The notes under the pieces: generated by a model
Told to the model about the DNA's origin: nothing
The model's input: the letters and a program-made list of their open reading frames with translations, nothing else
Databases searched by the model: none
Shown: one piece after another, positions 39,834 through 48,970 of the stretch
How the letters are laid out: each line of letters opens with the position of its first letter
Position numbering within the stretch: the stretch's first letter is position 1
Made by a program: the position numbers and the translations under genes
Source of the DNA: Paraburkholderia sp. IMGN_8
Lineage (GTDB): Bacteria > Pseudomonadota > Gammaproteobacteria > Burkholderiales > Burkholderiaceae
DNA length: 64,000 nucleotides
Direction: 5' to 3'
Assembly: GCF_038050405.1 (NCBI RefSeq)
Contig: NZ_CP150900.1
Coordinates: forward strand, 744,001 to 808,000

Positions 39834-40413
39834 CGGCAAGCCGCCGGGACGCGCGACGCGCAGCAGCGCACCAGAAGTGGCTGGGGCGGTGGCGTAGAAG
39901 CGCAAGGCGCGATACACGGGGCAAGCATCAACGCGGTTCTCCGGGCAGTCGAAAAGGCAGTTGAAAATGAGGCGGCGGCGTTCGACGCCCAGCGTCCGAC
40001 ACGTCAGCAGTGTGCCGTAGTGGCGAGCGCTGCGGGGCGTGCAGCACGCCGTCGAACCCGCCACTCTAGCGCGCGTGCGTCCCGCGCGGCAAGTCGTGCG
40101 CCGAGCGTCGCACGGCGAATTGACACTTTTGGCGAGGCACACAGTCTGTGGATAACTTTGTGGAAAACCTGCCTTCCGACCGGCTGGGAAGGCCGTTCCG
40201 AGCGCTCCGTATCGGCAATCATTCTCTTTAACGAGATATAAATGCCATATAAATCAACGGCATGCTTCCAATTTGCAAGGCCTGGCGGGCAATTGGGAGG
40301 CGTTCATCTGACGGGGCCCGCCATGTGGACACTTTTGACAATTCTTACGCTGCGCTGGACGTCGGTGGCCACTCGGTCTATCGTCTGTCCGGCCAGTCAA
40401 ACATATTCCTCGC
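39834..40413. other. 580-bp divergent intergenic region, lpxK/xseA
   Basis: No convincing gene. An AT-rich patch at 40230-40255 holds two TATAAAT boxes (40237 and 40248) in a GC-rich setting, possible -10 regions or a binding site. TTGACA occurs at 40120-40125 and 40335-40340 without a well-spaced -10. Confidence 0.4.
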
Positions 40414-41793
40414 ATGAATTCCGAAAGCCCTTTTTCGTCGTCGGCCGCACTCGGCGGTGAGGTCGTCGTTCCCGTTTCCGTCCTCAATCGCGCGATCGGC
40501 ACGATGCTTGAACGCTCGTTTCCGCTCGTCTGGGTGGCCGGCGAAGTGTCGAACTTCACCCGCGCCGCAAGTGGCCATTGGTATTTCTCGATCAAGGATG
40601 CGCAGGCGCAGATGCGTTGCGTGATGTTCCGTGGTCGAGCGCAATACGCCGAATTCACGCCGCGCGAAGGCGACCGCATTGAAGTGCGCGCGCTGGTGAC
40701 GATGTACGAGCCGCGTGGCGAGTTGCAACTGAATGTCGAAGCGGTGCGCCGCACGGGGCAGGGGCGTCTCTACGAAGCGTTTCTCAAGCTGAAAGCGCAG
40801 CTTGAAGCGGAGGGCCTGTTTGCCGCTGAACGCAAGCGCGCGTTGCCGGCCCATCCGCGCGCGATCGGTGTCGTGACGTCGTTGCAAGCCGCCGCGTTGC
40901 GCGATGTCTTGACCACCCTGAGCCGCCGCGCGCCGCATATTCCGGTGATCGTTTATCCGGCGCCGGTGCAGGGCGTGGGCGTCAGCGCGAAACTCGCCGC
41001 GATGGTCGATACAGCGAACGCCCGGCGCGAAGTCGACGTGCTGATCGTGTGCCGCGGCGGCGGGTCGATCGAAGACCTGTGGGCGTTCAACGAAGAAGTA
41101 CTCGCTCGCGCCATTGCGGAAAGCGCGCTGCCGGTGGTGAGCGGCGTCGGTCACGAAACCGATTTCACGATTGCCGATTTTGCCGCCGACGTGCGCGCGC
41201 CGACGCCGACCGGCGCCGCCGAACTCGTCAGTCCACAGCGCGTTTTGTTGCTGCGTGAACTCGATCACCGGCATGCGACGCTTGCACGCGGCTTCGGCCG
41301 GATGATGGAGCGGCGCGCACAACAACTCGACTGGCTCGCGCGCCGGTTGGTGTCGCCGGCCGAGCGGCTCTCACGGCAGCGTGCGCACCTGCAGCAACTG
41401 AGCGTACGGCTCGCGTCGGCGGGCACGCGCCCGGTGCGCGACGCACGCGCGCGTTTTTCGCTGCTGCAGATGCGCTGGCAACGCTGGCGTCCCGATCTTG
41501 CTGCGCATCAGGCGAAACTGAAGAGTCTCGCGCAGCGTCTCGACAATGCATTGTTACGCCAGCATGAACGTCAGACCGCTCGTATCGCGACGCTCGCCGC
41601 GCGGCTCGAAGTACTGAGTCCGCGGCGCACGCTGGAACGCGGCTATGCCGCGGTGCTCGATGCGCAGAGCGGCCGTGCGGTGCGCACGCCGGCGTCGTTG
41701 AAACCCGGGCGGCGTCTCACGGTGCATCTCGCCGAGGGCTCCGCGGACATTGCACTCGCCGATGTGCAACCGCGTCTTACCGAGGGTTTCTGA
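40414..41793 (+). CDS. xseA: Exodeoxyribonuclease VII large subunit
   Basis: 459 aa; catalytic subunit of ExoVII, which degrades single-stranded DNA. N-terminal OB-fold (about 20-115; [20 protein letters not shown]), then the catalytic block: [67 protein letters not shown]. The C-terminal half is an Arg/Gln-rich coiled coil that binds XseB, which is not nearby. Confidence 0.96.
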   Translation: MNSESPFSSSAALGGEVVVPVSVLNRAIGTMLERSFPLVWVAGEVSNFTRAASGHWYFSIKDAQAQMRCVMFRGRAQYAEFTPREGDRIEVRALVTMYEPRGELQLNVEAVRRTGQGRLYEAFLKLKAQLEAEGLFAAERKRALPAHPRAIGVVTSLQAAALRDVLTTLSRRAPHIPVIVYPAPVQGVGVSAKLAAMVDTANARREVDVLIVCRGGGSIEDLWAFNEEVLARAIAESALPVVSGVGHETDFTIADFAADVRAPTPTGAAELVSPQRVLLLRELDHRHATLARGFGRMMERRAQQLDWLARRLVSPAERLSRQRAHLQQLSVRLASAGTRPVRDARARFSLLQMRWQRWRPDLAAHQAKLKSLAQRLDNALLRQHERQTARIATLAARLEVLSPRRTLERGYAAVLDAQSGRAVRTPASLKPGRRLTVHLAEGSADIALADVQPRLTEGF

Positions 41794-41899
41794 CACTTCG
41801 CCGACACCGTACTTTTGACCTCGCAAACGGCATGCGCGAGCACTAATTACGCCATCCGTGCAGCATGTTCGCCGATGCCGGACATAAAGTCCGTTGGTT

Positions 41900-41928
41900 T
41901 GCGGGGTTATTCCAAGTCGCCTACAATC
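41900..41928 (+). promoter_or_regulatory. Predicted sodB promoter
   Basis: TTGCGG (41900-41905), a 17-bp spacer and TACAAT (41923-41928), 62 bp before the sodB ATG. AGAAGGAAAG provides the ribosome site. Confidence 0.5.
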
Positions 41929-41990
41929 CAGTGCTCTACAGCGTTATCCGCAGACTCCCCATAAACAGATACAGATAGAAGGAAAGCACC

Positions 41991-42569
41991 ATGGAACATA
42001 CGCTCCCGCCGCTGCCGTTCGCGAAAAACGCACTCGCTCCGCATATGTCGGAAGAGACGCTCGAGTTTCACTACGGCAAGCACCACCAGACCTATGTGAC
42101 TAACCTGAACAATCTGATCAAGGGCACGGAGTTCGAAAACCTGTCGCTCGAAGAAATCGTCAAGAAAGCATCGGGCGGTCTCTTCAACAATGCAGCTCAA
42201 GTGTGGAACCACACGTTCTTCTGGAACAGCCTGTCGCCGCAAGGTGGCGGTGCTCCGAGCGGCGCACTCGCTGACGCGATCAACGCCAAGTGGGGTTCGT
42301 TCGACAAGTTCAAGGAAGAATTCGCCAAGACCGCAATCGGCACGTTCGGCTCGGGTTGGGCATGGCTGGTGAAGAAGGCCGACGGTTCGCTCGACCTGGT
42401 GTCGACGAGCAATGCTGCTACGCCGCTGACCACGGACGCCAAGGCACTGCTTACGATCGACGTGTGGGAACACGCGTACTACATCGACTATCGCAATGCG
42501 CGTCCGAAGTTCGTCGAAGCGTACTGGAACATCGTGAACTGGGCATTCGCCGAGAAGAATTTCGCGTGA
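41991..42569 (+). CDS. sodB: Superoxide dismutase (Fe)
   Basis: 192-aa cytoplasmic Fe/Mn-SOD. Metal ligands: His in [14 protein letters not shown], His in [12 protein letters not shown], Asp and His in [18 protein letters not shown]. The Gln-containing FeSOD region and [10 protein letters not shown] favour iron. It is monocistronic between its promoter and the terminator at 42669. Confidence 0.95.
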   Translation: MEHTLPPLPFAKNALAPHMSEETLEFHYGKHHQTYVTNLNNLIKGTEFENLSLEEIVKKASGGLFNNAAQVWNHTFFWNSLSPQGGGAPSGALADAINAKWGSFDKFKEEFAKTAIGTFGSGWAWLVKKADGSLDLVSTSNAATPLTTDAKALLTIDVWEHAYYIDYRNARPKFVEAYWNIVNWAFAEKNFA

Positions 42570-42976
42570 GATTGTCTGTTCCGTCACGATGAAGTTTGGA
42601 AACGGCAACAAAGTCTGGAAACGCCGCAGGATGTTTCGCAATAAACTTTGGAAACCGTAGCCGATCTGAAAGCCCTCCGCTGTGAGGGCTTTTTTTCGTC
42701 TGTTTCCGCGCCCGCTTGAACGTTGCTTGACGGGTTGTGGTACGCGCTTCGACTGATGACCGGCAGGCCTGCCTCAAAGCGGTTTTCGCCGTGGAATTCG
42801 GGCTGCTGAGCCTGCGCGCGCAAGCCGGCGCCGCAGAGTGCCCGTGCGACTGTCTGAGGCGGGCACCGAGGACGTAGGCGCAGGGGCAAAGTCACGTACT
42901 GCCGCAGCAGCGTTTCGCTGGCGACAAATGTATAAGCCATCCTAACTAGATTGAGCGGGCGTCGCAACCTTCATCC
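42570..42976. other. Intergenic region sodB/PAP2 gene with a triple repeat
   Basis: No gene. Three near-copies of AAGTYTGGAAAC lie at 42592-42603, 42611-42622 and 42644-42655 just downstream of sodB, before the terminator. The rest to 42976 shows nothing recognisable. Confidence 0.4.
42669..42698 (+). terminator. Rho-independent terminator after sodB
   Basis: Stem AAAGCCCTC / GAGGGCTTT with a six-base loop, followed by T6. Confidence 0.93.
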
Positions 42977-44944
42977 TCAGGCATCCAGATGAATCTGCAA
43001 GCCTGACGCGCTATACAACGCGGTCGCCTTAAAGCCGTCGACCGTCACGGTCGAGAAGCGTCCCTGCAGGCCGTTGCAATCGATCAGCGCAATCGTGTCG
43101 CCCACCTTGGGCGTGTAGCCCGCGGCGAACTTCACATGCAGCGTGCCGCCCACGATCGACGTCTGTCCGCTTACCGCCATGCGGCCCTGATCGCCTGCAC
43201 CGCGATCGATCTCGAGCGTGCCGCCTGCCAACTGCGTGTACCTGCCGCCGATATTCACACGCGAGGTCGCATTCGCGACCACCGTGCCGCTACCGACATA
43301 CACGTCACCTGAACCAAACGCGTTCACCGATCCGGCGACCAGCGTTCCACCCTGTACCTGAGTTCCGCCGCTATACGCGTTCGATCCGGCCAGCGTGAGC
43401 GAACCCGTCCCGTTGAAGGTCAATTTGCCCGCGCCAGCGATGTCGTTGCGCCACGTATCGGCGGCATTGAAGCCACCTTGCGAGGCGTCCATCGACACCA
43501 CCACGTTGCCCGCGAACCCGCCATAGCCGTCGGCCGCGGCGAACAGGTTCAGGCGACCCCAGCCTTCCGCATCGTCGAGGACCGGGAAGCCCGAGGTGAG
43601 CGCGGTCGTCTTCAGTACCACGCGGCGCTGATCCGCGCTCAGATACGGAAGGCGCGTTTCGAGCAGCACTTCGGCGCCTTTAGGCACGACGGCGGCGGTC
43701 GTGGTCGCGGCGATCGGCGTGAAGCCGAAGGTCAGCCGGCGCATGAAGTTCGCCTTGTTGGTCGCGTAATCGGCGAAGCGGTCGGTAGCCGTCGTGCCCG
43801 ATTCAGCCAGCGCGCGGAAGGTGGTCGCATTCGTGTTGGTCAGCGTGTACAGCGTGCTATGCGCTTGCGTGACCGCAGTCTGTTTGAGCGTCGCATTGTT
43901 CGGATCGACGAGGTTCGCGGCGACCACTGCTTCAGCCAGGATGCGTCCGCCGATCACGTCGAGCGGTGAGTGCATACCGGCCAGAATGCGGTTTTCGCCA
44001 AGCTCGAGACCGCGCTCCAGCATCTCCTGATAGCGTTCAGGCAGCGCGTAGGCCATCGCCAGCGCGTCACGTGTCGCTTCGGCGGAGTGTCCACTCGGGA
44101 AGCCGCCGTCAGTTGACGGCGTCGTGCTTTCAGCCGGCACGAGCGTCGGCACGACGACCACGCTGGTGCTCCACCGGAATGGCCGCGCGTATTTGTAGAA
44201 GCGTTTCGCCGGTTCCGTCGATCCGTTGGTGCCCATCGCGTTGATGAAGTCGACCACCGAGCCGAACTGCGCGTTCGCCGTGCCGCCTACGCCCGTGTTG
44301 TTGCCGGTGTCGTTATACGCGGTGGTCGTGGCGTTCGCCGGAATACTCGTGATGCTGGTGGTCTGCTGCGCGGCGCTGCGCCACACGTTGGTAAGCGGGC
44401 CCATGCCGTCGGACACGCTATAGCCCTTGCCACGACGGTCGTCGTAATACGCGGCCTCGGCCTGCGCGGCCGTGCGCTGCGTGGTCGCCGTGACCACATA
44501 TTGAACATTCGCGTTCAGCACGGTGGCGTTCAGCGGCGTGCCGTTGGGCGTGCCGTCCGTCGGTACGCCGGTCCACGTCGACGCCACCACAGCCGGAAAA
44601 CTGCCCACGGCCGGCGCGCTGACGCCGGCGTCGACAATATCGGTCAACGGTTGCCACAGCGCCCGAAAGCCGTTGAGCACGCGCACGCCCGCGTTGGTGG
44701 CCATCGTCGCGTAGCGCGCGTCGCCTCGCTGATTGCTGAAAGCGTTGTCGACGAACGCGGCGACCGAAGTCTGGACCGGCGCGCTATCGACGAACCCAGG
44801 ATCGGCCGGCGGCGCCGGCACCGCGGCGACTATTGCGGCCGAACTGTTGCCGTCACTGACCTGGCCACCGCACGCGCCGAGCAAAAAGGCAGCGAATGAC
44901 AGGTTAACAAGGAGGCCGAACCGATATTGTTTTGATGAGGGCAT
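42977..44944 (-). CDS. Secreted PAP2/class A acid phosphatase with autotransporter-type repeat tail
   Basis: 655 aa. Lipoprotein signal: hydrophobic run then FLLGACGGQ (lipobox LGAC). PAP2 catalytic motifs follow: KRFYKYARPFRW (K-x6-RP), GGFPSGHSAEA, and ENRILAGMHSPLDVIGGR (R-x5-H-x3-D). Residues from about 500 contain an autotransporter-associated beta repeat (GKLTFNGTGSLTLAGSN, YSGGTQVQGGTLVAG) and a passenger-like ending, but no beta-barrel translocator. It is therefore likely a surface or periplasmic lipid-anchored phosphatase. ATG 44944 is supported by AGGAAAC upstream. Confidence 0.8.
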   Translation of the reverse strand: MPSSKQYRFGLLVNLSFAAFLLGACGGQVSDGNSSAAIVAAVPAPPADPGFVDSAPVQTSVAAFVDNAFSNQRGDARYATMATNAGVRVLNGFRALWQPLTDIVDAGVSAPAVGSFPAVVASTWTGVPTDGTPNGTPLNATVLNANVQYVVTATTQRTAAQAEAAYYDDRRGKGYSVSDGMGPLTNVWRSAAQQTTSITSIPANATTTAYNDTGNNTGVGGTANAQFGSVVDFINAMGTNGSTEPAKRFYKYARPFRWSTSVVVVPTLVPAESTTPSTDGGFPSGHSAEATRDALAMAYALPERYQEMLERGLELGENRILAGMHSPLDVIGGRILAEAVVAANLVDPNNATLKQTAVTQAHSTLYTLTNTNATTFRALAESGTTATDRFADYATNKANFMRRLTFGFTPIAATTTAAVVPKGAEVLLETRLPYLSADQRRVVLKTTALTSGFPVLDDAEGWGRLNLFAAADGYGGFAGNVVVSMDASQGGFNAADTWRNDIAGAGKLTFNGTGSLTLAGSNAYSGGTQVQGGTLVAGSVNAFGSGDVYVGSGTVVANATSRVNIGGRYTQLAGGTLEIDRGAGDQGRMAVSGQTSIVGGTLHVKFAAGYTPKVGDTIALIDCNGLQGRFSTVTVDGFKATALYSASGLQIHLDA

Positions 44945-45203
44945 GACGGGCGTTTCCTGTGAAAGAAGATCCAAGAACGCGCGCAGTCTATCGGCGCCTC
45001 ATGAAGCTCCGGTTACACGGCCCTTTATATTTATCCGGAAGCCAACGACGCGCTTGACGTCAGGAGCACCACTTCAGTGCTCCGGCGTGCCAACTCCCAG
45101 TATCTGAATACGTGTCACGAGATCGCGACGCATACTCAATCGCAGGCGTGTTCTTTCATCTGCCTCTCGCGGACAAGATGCTCCAGCTGCCGCGCCCTTG
45201 ATC

Positions 45204-45371
45204 CAGAGCGGCCGTCTCGTGCGCCTGCTGCCCCGTTATCTGCCGCAAACGCTCGGCATTCATGGCATCTACAGTTCCCGACGCCAGATGCCGTTGGCGT
45301 TGCGAGCCATGCTCGATTTTCTGGTTGACTGGTTTGCAACGCATCAGGCCGCGATGAGTAACGCGAGTTGA
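45204..45371 (+). pseudogene. LysR-family regulator remnant (C-terminal fragment)
   Basis: In the frame ending at TGA 45369, the sequence translates as QSGRLVRLLPRYLPQ, then GIHGIYSSRRQMPLALRAML, DFLVDWFATHQ. This is the hallmark end of a LysR substrate-binding domain. Upstream in this frame the similarity stops and no start codon or HTH exists, so only the C-terminal ~56 codons survive. The gene's terminator follows five bases after the stop. Confidence 0.65.
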
Positions 45372-45375
45372 ATTT

Positions 45376-45410
45376 AAAAGGCCCTGTCCGTTGCGGACAG
45401 GGCCTTTTTG
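45376..45410. terminator. Rho-independent terminator
   Basis: A 15-bp perfect stem AAAAGGCCCTGTCCG / CGGACAGGGCCTTTT, loop TTG, with T-run. It follows the LysR remnant and faces the NYN gene, usable both ways. Confidence 0.93.
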
Positions 45411-45484
45411 TTTGCGGCGCATGGTTTGCCGCGTTCGGTACGTTTGCTGCGGGCCTCCTCTTATGCGAGGCCCGCGTGAGATGC

Positions 45485-46915
45485 CTACTCCGCGTCGCTC
45501 GTCGCCACCGTTTTACGCGGGCGGCGGCTGCGCGGCGCGGATTTGCGTGCGGCCTTTTTTGCCGCTACGGGCGCTTCTTCCTGCACAGGCTGCATTGGTG
45601 CTTCAGGCGGCGCCGCGATCTCCGGTATGTCAGCGACCGTTCGCTGCGCGGTCTTCTTCGTTTTCTTCGCGGCTGTCTTGCGCGGTGCACGTTCCTTACG
45701 GCGCCTGGCTGGCGTGCTGCTCGCTTCTTCCCGGCCCTCTTCTTCGACGACGGCAACCGGCTCTGCGGCGAAGGTTTCCGGTTCTATCCACGTATGTTTC
45801 CGCGGTTCAGGAACGGGCTCGCTGACCACCGGCGCTTGCACGTCTGTTTCAGCTTCCACTTCCGTGTCGCGGCTGTGTTCGACAGATGCGTGCTCGTCGC
45901 GGATGGCTTCCTGCTGGCCACGTGACCCCTTGCGATTGCCGCGTCCTCCTCTACGGCGTGACTCATGTTTACCGCCCGACTCGGCGATTGCCGTTTCCGT
46001 CACCTGCGCTTCATACATCTGTTCCGCCGGTTCTGCCTGTTCGGCTTGCTCGCTCGCGCTTTCGCCGGTCACGTTCGCAGCCGTGCCACGATAAACATAC
46101 GCGCCCGACTTTTCATCGCGGCCAAATTCGAGCAGTCCACGTGCGTGAGCCTCTTCGAGCAGATTGCCGAACGCGCGAAAACCGTAGTACGTCTCGTTGA
46201 AATCCGGCTTGCGGCGCTTGATCGCGTTCTTCAGCACCGAGGCCCAGATCTTGCCGCTGTCGCCGCGCTCGGAAGCGAGCGCGTCGAACGTTTGCACGGC
46301 GATTTCGATCGCTTTGGTGCGGCGCTTTTCGAGGTCCTCCTTGCTGCGGCTCTTTTCTTCGTCCGGCGCGCGTTTGGCCGTCGGCTGGGCAGCCTGTTGC
46401 GGGCGCGACGACTCGCGTTTGGCCACCGCGCGCTGACTTTCGCGCACGAGGTCGTCGTAAAAGAAAAACTCGTCGCAGTTCGCGATCAGCAGGTCGGAAG
46501 TGGATTGCTGAACGCCGACGCCGATCACCTGCTTGGCGTTCTCACGCAGCTTCGACACCAGTGGCGAAAAGTCCGAGTCGCCACTGATGATGACGAAGGT
46601 ATTGACGTGCGATTTGGTGTAGCAGAGGTCGAGCGCGTCGACCACGAGCCGGATATCGGCCGAATTCTTGCCCGATTGGCGCACGTGCGGAATTTCGATC
46701 AACTCGAAATTGGCCTCGTGCATCGCGCCCTTGAAACTCTTGTAGCGGTCCCAGTCGCAATACGCTTTCTTCACGACAATGCTGCCCTTGAGCAGCAGAC
46801 GCTCGAGCACCAGCTTGATGTCGAACTTGTCGTACTTCGCGTCGCGCACGCCGAGCGCAACGTTTTCGAAGTCGCAGAATAGCGCCATGCTGACGGTTTC
46901 ATTGGATGACGCCAT
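45485..46915 (-). CDS. NYN-domain RNase-like protein with LOTUS/OST-HTH domain
   Basis: 476 aa. N-terminal LabA-like NYN domain (about 8-160) of the PIN-like fold: FCDFENVALGVRD, KSADIRLVVDALDL-type block with aspartates, FVIISGDSDFSPLVSKLRE. A LOTUS/OST-HTH domain is at about 225-285 (SGKIWASVLKNAIKRR, YYGFRAFGNLLEEAHARGL). The last 190 residues are charged and low complexity, alternating Glu-rich and Arg/Lys/Ala-rich, ending in a histone-like basic tail. GGAG precedes ATG 46915. It probably acts on RNA; the target is unknown. Confidence 0.85.
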   Translation of the reverse strand: MASSNETVSMALFCDFENVALGVRDAKYDKFDIKLVLERLLLKGSIVVKKAYCDWDRYKSFKGAMHEANFELIEIPHVRQSGKNSADIRLVVDALDLCYTKSHVNTFVIISGDSDFSPLVSKLRENAKQVIGVGVQQSTSDLLIANCDEFFFYDDLVRESQRAVAKRESSRPQQAAQPTAKRAPDEEKSRSKEDLEKRRTKAIEIAVQTFDALASERGDSGKIWASVLKNAIKRRKPDFNETYYGFRAFGNLLEEAHARGLLEFGRDEKSGAYVYRGTAANVTGESASEQAEQAEPAEQMYEAQVTETAIAESGGKHESRRRGGRGNRKGSRGQQEAIRDEHASVEHSRDTEVEAETDVQAPVVSEPVPEPRKHTWIEPETFAAEPVAVVEEEGREEASSTPARRRKERAPRKTAAKKTKKTAQRTVADIPEIAAPPEAPMQPVQEEAPVAAKKAARKSAPRSRRPRKTVATSDAE

Positions 46916-47022
46916 GTATATCTCCATTGAAGCGATCGTCAAACTCGACGAATCGCGATCATGATAGCGATTCCTGCGAAGGTGATCAGCTTTTGTGTTC
47001 GGCGCGCACCGATGCAGGAAGC

Positions 47023-47048
47023 AAAAAGCCCTCGGAATCGAGGGCTTT
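47023..47048 (-). terminator. Rho-independent terminator after clpP
   Basis: Stem AAAGCCCTCG / CGAGGGCTTT, loop GAAT; T5 on the minus strand. It is 61 bp past the clpP stop. Confidence 0.88.
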
Positions 47049-47108
47049 GTGTCCTATGCGCGAGCCGGGCGGGCGCTTGAGGAGCAAGGCGGCCAGCGTT
47101 CTGCGTGG

Positions 47109-47756
47109 CTACCAGCCGTGGCGGCCGGGCGCGCCGCTTAGCGCTGCGCGAGTCTCGAGCACGTCGTCGATCAATCCATAGGCCTTCGCACTGGGCGCCG
47201 ACATGAAGTTGTCACGGTCGGTGTCGCGCTCGATCTCCTCGATCGTGCGTCCCGTGCGCTCGGCCATCATTGCGTTCAGCCGCTCTCGCTGATACAGGAC
47301 CTCCTTGGCCTGAATCTCGATGTCCGCGGCCGTGCCCTGGCTGCCGCCCGACGGCTGGTGAATCATGATGCGCGCGTTCGGCAACGCGTACCGCTTGCCG
47401 CGCTGGCCGGCCGTCAGCAAGAAAGTGCCCATGCTCGCGGCAAAGCCGGTGCACAGAGTCGACACTTCCGGCTTGATGAACTGCATCGTGTCGTAGATCG
47501 CGAGGCCGTCGTACACCGAGCCGCCGGGCGAATTGATGTAAAAAGAAATATCCTTGTCGGGATTCTCGGATTCAAGAAACAGCAACTGCGCGACGATCAG
47601 ACTGGCCGACTGTTCGTTCACCGGGCCGACCAGGAACACGATGCGTTCGCGCAGCAGGCGGGAATAGATGTCGTACGCGCGCTCGCCGCGGCCGGACTGC
47701 TCGATCACGGTGGGCACGAGGCCGAGGCCGGTGACGGATGGATAGCTGGAATGCAT
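47109..47756 (-). CDS. clpP: ATP-dependent Clp protease proteolytic subunit (stand-alone)
   Basis: 215-aa serine protease subunit. Catalytic Ser in [11 protein letters not shown], His in [15 protein letters not shown], and Asp further on ([10 protein letters not shown]) are all present. [18 protein letters not shown] is the oxyanion strand. It has CTGFAASMG where the housekeeping enzyme usually has GQAASMG, and no tig or clpX neighbour, so it is probably a second ClpP paralogue. It may pair with the housekeeping ClpX/ClpA. Single-gene unit. Confidence 0.9.
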   Translation of the reverse strand: MHSSYPSVTGLGLVPTVIEQSGRGERAYDIYSRLLRERIVFLVGPVNEQSASLIVAQLLFLESENPDKDISFYINSPGGSVYDGLAIYDTMQFIKPEVSTLCTGFAASMGTFLLTAGQRGKRYALPNARIMIHQPSGGSQGTAADIEIQAKEVLYQRERLNAMMAERTGRTIEEIERDTDRDNFMSAPSAKAYGLIDDVLETRAALSGAPGRHGW

Positions 47757-48016
47757 GCGGACCTCGTTGATGTGGCGCGGTAAGCGGTAGTGAGCCGATC
47801 AGGAAACCGTGCACGTGCTGCACCGGTTGTTGTTCCTATGACGAAGGCGGGCACGGCGGTGTGACAAATTTATTTTTGCGCCGGGTTGTCACATCGACGG
47901 GTGCTCGAGCGTCAAGCTGAAAAGGATGCCGATGGCAGCGCGCGCCCGCAAATCGGCGCAGGCAGACAAGCAGGGCGAGAGCGCTTTTCACCACGCGCGA
48001 TCCGGGAGGTCGACGA

Positions 48017-48970
48017 ATGACGGAACAAGGAATCGACAAGGCATCCGCCTTCGAGGCCGTGCGCGCTCGCCTGCTCGCGCTGGCATACCGGATGCTCGGC
48101 AGTCACGCCGAAGCGGAAGACGTGGTGCAGGACGTGTGGCTCAAATGGCATCTCGCCGATACGCAAGAGGTGCTGACCCCGGCCGCCTGGCTCACCACGG
48201 TCACCACGCGCGCGGCCATCGACCGATTGCGGCATGTGCAGCGCGAACGCGCGTCGCTGGCCGCAGGCTGGCTGCCGGAGCCGTGGCTCGACGAGCTCGC
48301 GCCGTCCGCGGAAGAACTGGCGTTGCGCGCGGCGGAGATGTCGTACGGCGTGATGCTGCTGCTCGAACGTCTGAAGCCCGATGAGCGGGCGGCGTTCGTG
48401 CTGCACGAAGCCTTCGATTGCGACTACGCGGAGATCGCGAAAATCCTCGAGCGCACGCCGGCCAATTGCAGGCAGATCGTCCATCGGGCCAAGGCGCGTC
48501 TGCAGCGCGCGGGCGCGCCGCTGGAACGGCCCGATCCCGCAGCGCATGCCCGAATTGTGGAGCGCTTGCGTACTGTGCTGGAGGCGCGGGATCGGGCCGG
48601 CTTGCTGCACCTCTTCAGCGACGCGCCGGAAGTCGTCAGCGATGCGCCGGTGTGTACGCGGGAACCGGCGGTGTCGGGCTGGGTGGACCAGGTGGCATCG
48701 CTCGCGCAGCGGGCGAGCCATGCCGAGGTGGTGTCGATCGAAGGGGCAATGTGTGTCGCGCTGCTCTTCGAAGGCGAGGTGGTCGGAGTGATCGACGTGT
48801 CGACGGACGGCGCAACCAGGATCGTCGCGTTGCGCGCCGTGACCAGCGCGGCGCGTTTGCAGTCCGTCAATCGCGTGCTGGGCCGCGCAGCTGTCGCGCG
48901 CTTGCTCGCACGCATCCAGCGGACCTCAATTACGATGCGCCGCGACTTCCCAGTTGATGTCGACGCATAG
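48017..48970 (+). CDS. ECF sigma factor with C-terminal SnoaL-like extension (SigJ/ECF41 type)
   Basis: 317 aa. Region 2: LALAYRMLGSHAEAEDVVQD; region 4: LKPDERAAFVLHEAFDCDYA with the HTH ILERTPANCRQIVHRAKARL. From about 180 an NTF2/SnoaL-like domain follows, as in ECF41/SigJ sigmas that lack an anti-sigma. The usual DGGGK motif is replaced (around VSDAPVCTREPAVSG). GGGAGG precedes the ATG. Its 3' end overlaps the convergent EAL gene by 45 bp. Confidence 0.83.
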   Translation: MTEQGIDKASAFEAVRARLLALAYRMLGSHAEAEDVVQDVWLKWHLADTQEVLTPAAWLTTVTTRAAIDRLRHVQRERASLAAGWLPEPWLDELAPSAEELALRAAEMSYGVMLLLERLKPDERAAFVLHEAFDCDYAEIAKILERTPANCRQIVHRAKARLQRAGAPLERPDPAAHARIVERLRTVLEARDRAGLLHLFSDAPEVVSDAPVCTREPAVSGWVDQVASLAQRASHAEVVSIEGAMCVALLFEGEVVGVIDVSTDGATRIVALRAVTSAARLQSVNRVLGRAAVARLLARIQRTSITMRRDFPVDVDA

